Assembly (NCBI GenBank): GCA_020432595.1
Contig: JAGQGA010000215.1
Coordinates: forward strand, 1-8,349
From: Anaerolineales bacterium
GTDB lineage: Bacteria > Chloroflexota > Anaerolineae > Promineifilales > Promineifilaceae
Length of the DNA: 8,349 nucleotides
Direction: 5' to 3'
The position numbers were made by a program, and so were the translations under genes. Shown piece by piece: positions 6,300 to 8,349 of this stretch; positions within the stretch are counted from its first letter, which is position 1; the number at the start of each line of letters is the position of its first letter. The notes beneath the pieces are model-generated. The model saw only the letters and a program-made list of their open reading frames with translations, was not told the DNA's origin and ran no database searches.

Positions 6300-6446
6300 C
6301 TAGGAGTCTGTTGGAAAAAGAGTTTTGGGACGCAGATTTCCTTGATTCGGCCTGATTTTTGGACGCTTGATGGCTAAAATCGGGTCAAATCCGCGTTCGT
6401 CCTTGTTTGTCCGCGTCCTATTGGGGCTTCTCCGACAGGCTGCTAG
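6300..6446. mobile_element. MITE-like 147-bp inverted-repeat element
   Basis: The ends form imperfect ~20-bp inverted repeats: CTAGGAGTCTGTTGGAAAAA (6300-6319) against the reverse complement of 6427-6446, CTAGCAGCCTGTCGGAGAAG. Fifteen of 20 positions agree, and four of the five differences are transitions. Both ends are CTAG, which could be a target-site duplication. Inside are more paired arms: GGACGC (6329-6334) with GCGTCC near 6413-6418, and CCTGATTTT with AAAATCGGG near 6351-6384. No open reading frame of note is present. It separates the thioesterase stop from the DUF1801 start, and the terminal CTAG supplies the thioesterase TAG stop. Non-autonomous transposon or structured dispersed repeat. 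Confidence 0.65.
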
Positions 6447-6943
6447 GGTTGAATCATGCCGCTGATGGGGGCAGCCCAGTCAAGCTGGTTGTGCTGCGCC
6501 AGCAGGGCATCAATATTAGCTTGCAGATGGGGCGGATAGAGGGAGGTGCGGCGGGTATGGAGATTGGCATGGGAGTTTAGCACTTCCATGATGCAGGCAA
6601 CGTTATTGTTGGTTTCGTTAACGATAAACTGCATAAAGTGCAGCCGCTTGGCTGACCGCCCCAGCAGTCGCCCGCGCACCGTCACCGTTTCACCCACATG
6701 AACCTCGGCCAGATAGCGCAAAAATTGCTCCAGGGCAAAAACACCGCCCTCTTTTTCGGCAAAATAGGCATCTGTCAGGCCAATGCGCTGCAAAAAAGGG
6801 CCAACGCCTTCATTAAACAGCGCCATATACCAGCGGATATTCATATGCCCCATTTCATCGAGATAGCTTTCGGGGATGGTAAATTGGTGATCAATGGGGA
6901 GCTGTCGCACATGGTCTGCGGGTAGGGTAATTCGTCGAGACAT
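6443..6943 (-). CDS. Hot-dog fold acyl-CoA thioesterase-like protein
   Basis: 166 residues, cytoplasmic. DEMGHMNIRWYM (residues 29-40) is the signature of 4HBT/FadM-type thioesterases, with Asp29 and the GHMN turn at the active site. FLRYLAEVHVGETVTVRGRLLG and KRLHFMQFIV are the expected central strands of the hot-dog fold. It probably hydrolyses a small acyl- or aryl-acyl-CoA; the substrate is unknown. The ATG at 6941-6943 has no visible Shine-Dalgarno. Instead a 26-bp-arm hairpin ends three bases upstream of it. It follows the HAD phosphatase gene by 33 bases and is probably in the same transcript. The stop TAG is part of the CTAG end of the MITE-like element, so the element may have defined or shifted the C-terminus (MIQP). 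Confidence 0.9.
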   Translation of the reverse strand: MSRRITLPADHVRQLPIDHQFTIPESYLDEMGHMNIRWYMALFNEGVGPFLQRIGLTDAYFAEKEGGVFALEQFLRYLAEVHVGETVTVRGRLLGRSAKRLHFMQFIVNETNNNVACIMEVLNSHANLHTRRTSLYPPHLQANIDALLAQHNQLDWAAPISGMIQP

Positions 6944-6945
6944 GG

Positions 6946-7007
6946 GAATGGGGAATGGAGATTGGAGATTGGAGATTCACTCAATCTCCAATCTCCATTC
7001 TCCATTC
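6946..7007. repeat. Large hairpin of GGAGATT-type heptads at the HAD-thioesterase junction
   Basis: Arms 6946-6971 and 6982-7007 (26 bases each) are reverse complements at 25 of 26 positions around a 10-base loop. The arms are built of 7-base units such as GGAGATT and GGAGAAT. The stop codon of the HAD gene (6977-6979) lies in the loop. The thioesterase start codon is just beyond the left arm. Confidence 0.92.
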
Positions 7008-7804
7008 AATACAAAGGTTTCAATGGCTTCGGCGACACCGCTTTCATCATTGGTGGCGACGACGTGGTTGGCAACGGCACGAACGGCCGTTCCTGCGTTC
7101 CCCATCGCCACCCCAACACCAACAAATTCAAGCATTTCCAAATCATTTTCGCCGTCGCCAATAGCCAGCACGTCGGCCGGGTCAATATTCAGGTGCGCCA
7201 ACAGCCACCGCAGCCCCTTGCCCTTGGACGTGTTGGGAGGCAGCACTTCCAGATAGTGGGGCACGGCCTGCACCACCACGGCATTATCGCCCACAAGCTG
7301 CTCCAGTGCCGCCCGCGTGCGTGCCGTGGTCACTTCATCGCTAATCAGCAGCTTATTCATGGTGATTTGGCCGACCCAGGGAATCAGCGAGCCAACCACT
7401 TCGGGTTTTGGTTCGCGGTAATGGTCGTGCAGCAGATCGGTGTATTTGCCTGGATTCTCGGCCAACATGCGCTCGCCGCAGTAAGCCAGGAGGGGGAGTT
7501 GGTGGGTTTGGGCAAAGTTGATGACAGAAACGGCCGTTTCACTCACCAATCCCTGCTCAAACAGCACCGAGCCATCGGCCGCCGTGATGACCAGCCCCTG
7601 CGTAAACACGCCGGGCGCGTTTAGCCCCAACGCCGCCATCACATCTCGCCCCGATGCCTGCGACTTGCCAGTGGCGATGATCACCATGACACCCTGCGCC
7701 ACCGCCCGGCGAATGGCGCGGCTATTTTTTTCGCTCAACTGCCCGTGGCTGTCCAGCAGCGTACCGTCCTGGTCAATGGCAACCAGACGAATGGTTTTGT
7801 TCAT
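6977..7804 (-). CDS. Cof-type HAD-IIB hydrolase (sugar-phosphate phosphatase-like)
   Basis: 275 residues from the ATG at 7802-7804, with AAGGG 7 nt upstream. A longer in-frame start would run through the promoter. The four HAD motifs are in place: DQDGT (11-15, nucleophile Asp11 and acid Asp13), T45 in IIATGKS, Lys in NTSKGKG (194 or 196), and GDGENDLEML (216-225). A C2-type cap domain lies between motifs II and III, as in Cof/YidA phosphatases that dephosphorylate sugar phosphates and other small phosphoesters. The last dozen residues (LNGEWRLEIE) are encoded by the right arm and loop of a heptad hairpin, so the C-terminus appears to have been replaced or extended by repeat sequence. Thr-Ala-Val at 90-92 and 239-241 come from AACGGCCGTT copies. 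Thioesterase follows. Confidence 0.93.
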   Translation of the reverse strand: MNKTIRLVAIDQDGTLLDSHGQLSEKNSRAIRRAVAQGVMVIIATGKSQASGRDVMAALGLNAPGVFTQGLVITAADGSVLFEQGLVSETAVSVINFAQTHQLPLLAYCGERMLAENPGKYTDLLHDHYREPKPEVVGSLIPWVGQITMNKLLISDEVTTARTRAALEQLVGDNAVVVQAVPHYLEVLPPNTSKGKGLRWLLAHLNIDPADVLAIGDGENDLEMLEFVGVGVAMGNAGTAVRAVANHVVATNDESGVAEAIETFVLNGEWRLEIE

Positions 7805-7841
7805 ACAGTGCCCTTTTGCTTGATTGATTTCACAGCGGGCA

Positions 7842-7870
7842 AGTATAACAACGGCCGTTTGTCCTTCCAA
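7842..7870 (-). promoter_or_regulatory. Promoter of the HAD-thioesterase unit
   Basis: Minus strand: -35 TTGGAA (7865-7870), 17-base spacer, -10 TATACT (7842-7847), then about 30 bases of leader to the HAD ATG. A copy of the palindrome AACGGCCGTT (7850-7859) occupies most of the spacer. Confidence 0.6.
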
Positions 7871-7932
7871 ACTACAGATGCACGCAGGTGAACACGGATA
7901 GAAATCTGTGTTTATCCGTGTTTATCTGTGGT
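7871..7932. repeat. 62-bp palindromic dispersed-type repeat
   Basis: Inner arms AACACGGATA (7891-7900) and TATCCGTGTT (7913-7922) pair perfectly around 12 bases. Outer arms ACTACAGAT (7871-7879) and ATCTGTGGT (7924-7932) pair with one wobble, leaving an 11-base bulge on the left. The wording 'tttatccgtgtttatctgtgg' style, with repeated GTGTTTATC, recalls the 'ttcgtccttgtttgtccgcgtcc' part of the MITE-like element at 6300-6446, suggesting related repeat classes. Confidence 0.75.
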
Positions 7933-7946
7933 TTCATGATGGAGTG

Positions 7947-7966
7947 GGAAAAACGGCCGTTTTTCC
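7947..7966. terminator. 20-bp perfect palindrome downstream of the right-edge gene
   Basis: GGAAAAAC-GGCC-GTTTTTCC is a perfect palindrome centred on an AACGGCCGTT copy (7952-7961). It lies about 12 bases past the stop of the right-edge gene on the minus strand. Eight pairs around GGCC could act as a terminator hairpin. There is no T-run after the stem apart from the Ts in the arm itself, so the terminator role is tentative. Confidence 0.4.
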
Positions 7967-7978
7967 ACCAAAATCCAA

Positions 7979-8349
7979 CTATCCACCCGCAGTTATCACA
8001 AACTGAAAAACCCCTAGCCGATTTGACTGCGCCGTTTCGCAAACCAACCCATTTGCTTCCGTCACAAAATAAAACTGCTCCCCGGCCACCACTTCCTGAT
8101 AGCGATGGCTTGTCAAACGCACGTCATACTGGTTGGGCGTGGCATACGGGTCACTCAGCCGATAGAGATAAAAGGTGTCGCTGCTGTAGGCATCGTTAAT
8201 GGTCAACGTCACCTCATCGCCGCTAACTTGGGCGGCCAGCGCGGGGGCGTTGGGCAAACGGCAATGGTCGGTGGGTGCCACCAAATGCCCTTGCGGCACG
8301 GGAACAAAGCTGCTGCTGCCGGGTAGCTGCCAATGGACTTGCACTTGGG
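7979..8349 (-). CDS. C-terminal part of an unrecognised, probably secreted beta-rich protein (5' end outside window)
   Basis: About 122 residues are open to the right edge and end with TAG at 7979-7981. I do not recognise the family. The sequence is rich in beta-type stretches (DEVTLTIND, FYLYRLSDPY, YDVRLTSHRYQEVVAGEQFYFVTEAN) and looks like one fibronectin-III or similar sandwich domain at the end of a larger extracytoplasmic protein. Two Cys (in DHCRLP and LVCETA) might form a disulfide. There is no transmembrane anchor or sorting signal at the C-terminus (FQFVITAGG). Function unknown. Confidence 0.7.
   Translation of the reverse strand, partial: QVQVHWQLPGSSSFVPVPQGHLVAPTDHCRLPNAPALAAQVSGDEVTLTINDAYSSDTFYLYRLSDPYATPNQYDVRLTSHRYQEVVAGEQFYFVTEANGLVCETAQSNRLGVFQFVITAGG

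Larger units (their letters stand above)
2150..7961. repeat. Dispersed palindrome AACGGCCGTT, nine exact copies
   Basis: Exact copies start at 2150, 5017, 5414, 5711, 5868, 7082, 7529, 7850 and 7952. A one-mismatch copy, AACGGCCATT (2872-2881), overlaps the start codon of the repressor gene. Six copies are inside genes, always read as (x)xA-ACG-GCC-GTT, that is Thr-Ala-Val. One forms a stop/start junction, one sits in a promoter spacer and one in an intergenic palindrome. None lies in 1-2149 or in the Gfo/Idh gene. Confidence 0.95.

Noticed and set aside
6962..7624. 220-codon plus-strand open frame
   Set aside because: Antisense to the HAD hydrolase, whose four catalytic motifs are all present on the minus strand.

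Overview
This 8.3 kb window looks like chromosomal DNA of a free-living bacterium with moderate GC and loosely packed, short operons. A member of the Chloroflexota (Anaerolineae-like) is my best guess. That is an inference from style: FlaR-like kinase, DUF1801, Cof-type HAD and GxGxxG dehydrogenase genes, plus many short dispersed intergenic repeats. No rRNA or marker gene is present to prove it. All genes but one are on the minus strand.

Left part (1-5340): a carbohydrate/polyol catabolism neighbourhood. From right to left on the minus strand it holds a LacI-family repressor (2881-1865), a small membrane-anchored HExxH metallopeptidase (1739-1047) and a lipoprotein sugar-binding protein of an ABC transporter that runs off the left edge (970-1). 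Divergent from the repressor is a Gfo/Idh/MocA oxidoreductase (3159-4274, plus). Convergent with that is an SDR-family oxidoreductase (5163-4351, minus). The repressor gene and the SDR gene have near-identical promoter blocks: a 26-bp block with 24 matches that contains TTGACA, a 17-nt spacer, a -10 hexamer, three bases, then a palindromic operator with core TGCACACGTGTGCA. This gives direct sequence evidence that the repressor controls itself and the distant SDR gene. A third operator-like palindrome lies between the repressor and the metallopeptidase.

Right part (5324-8349): housekeeping or accessory genes on the minus strand. These are a secreted-looking protein of unknown function entering from the right edge, a Cof-type HAD phosphatase followed by a hot-dog thioesterase, and a DUF1801 protein whose stop overlaps the start of a FlaR-like P-loop kinase. 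The gaps are filled with palindromes and repeats: a 147-bp MITE-like inverted-repeat element, a 62-bp palindromic repeat, a 62-bp hairpin made of GGAGATT-type heptads, and a 4 x 14-bp tandem array.

Across the window the palindrome AACGGCCGTT occurs nine times exactly (about 0.01 expected by chance). All six copies inside coding regions are read in the same frame, as Thr-Ala-Val. This resembles the cyanobacterial HIP1 phenomenon with a different sequence.
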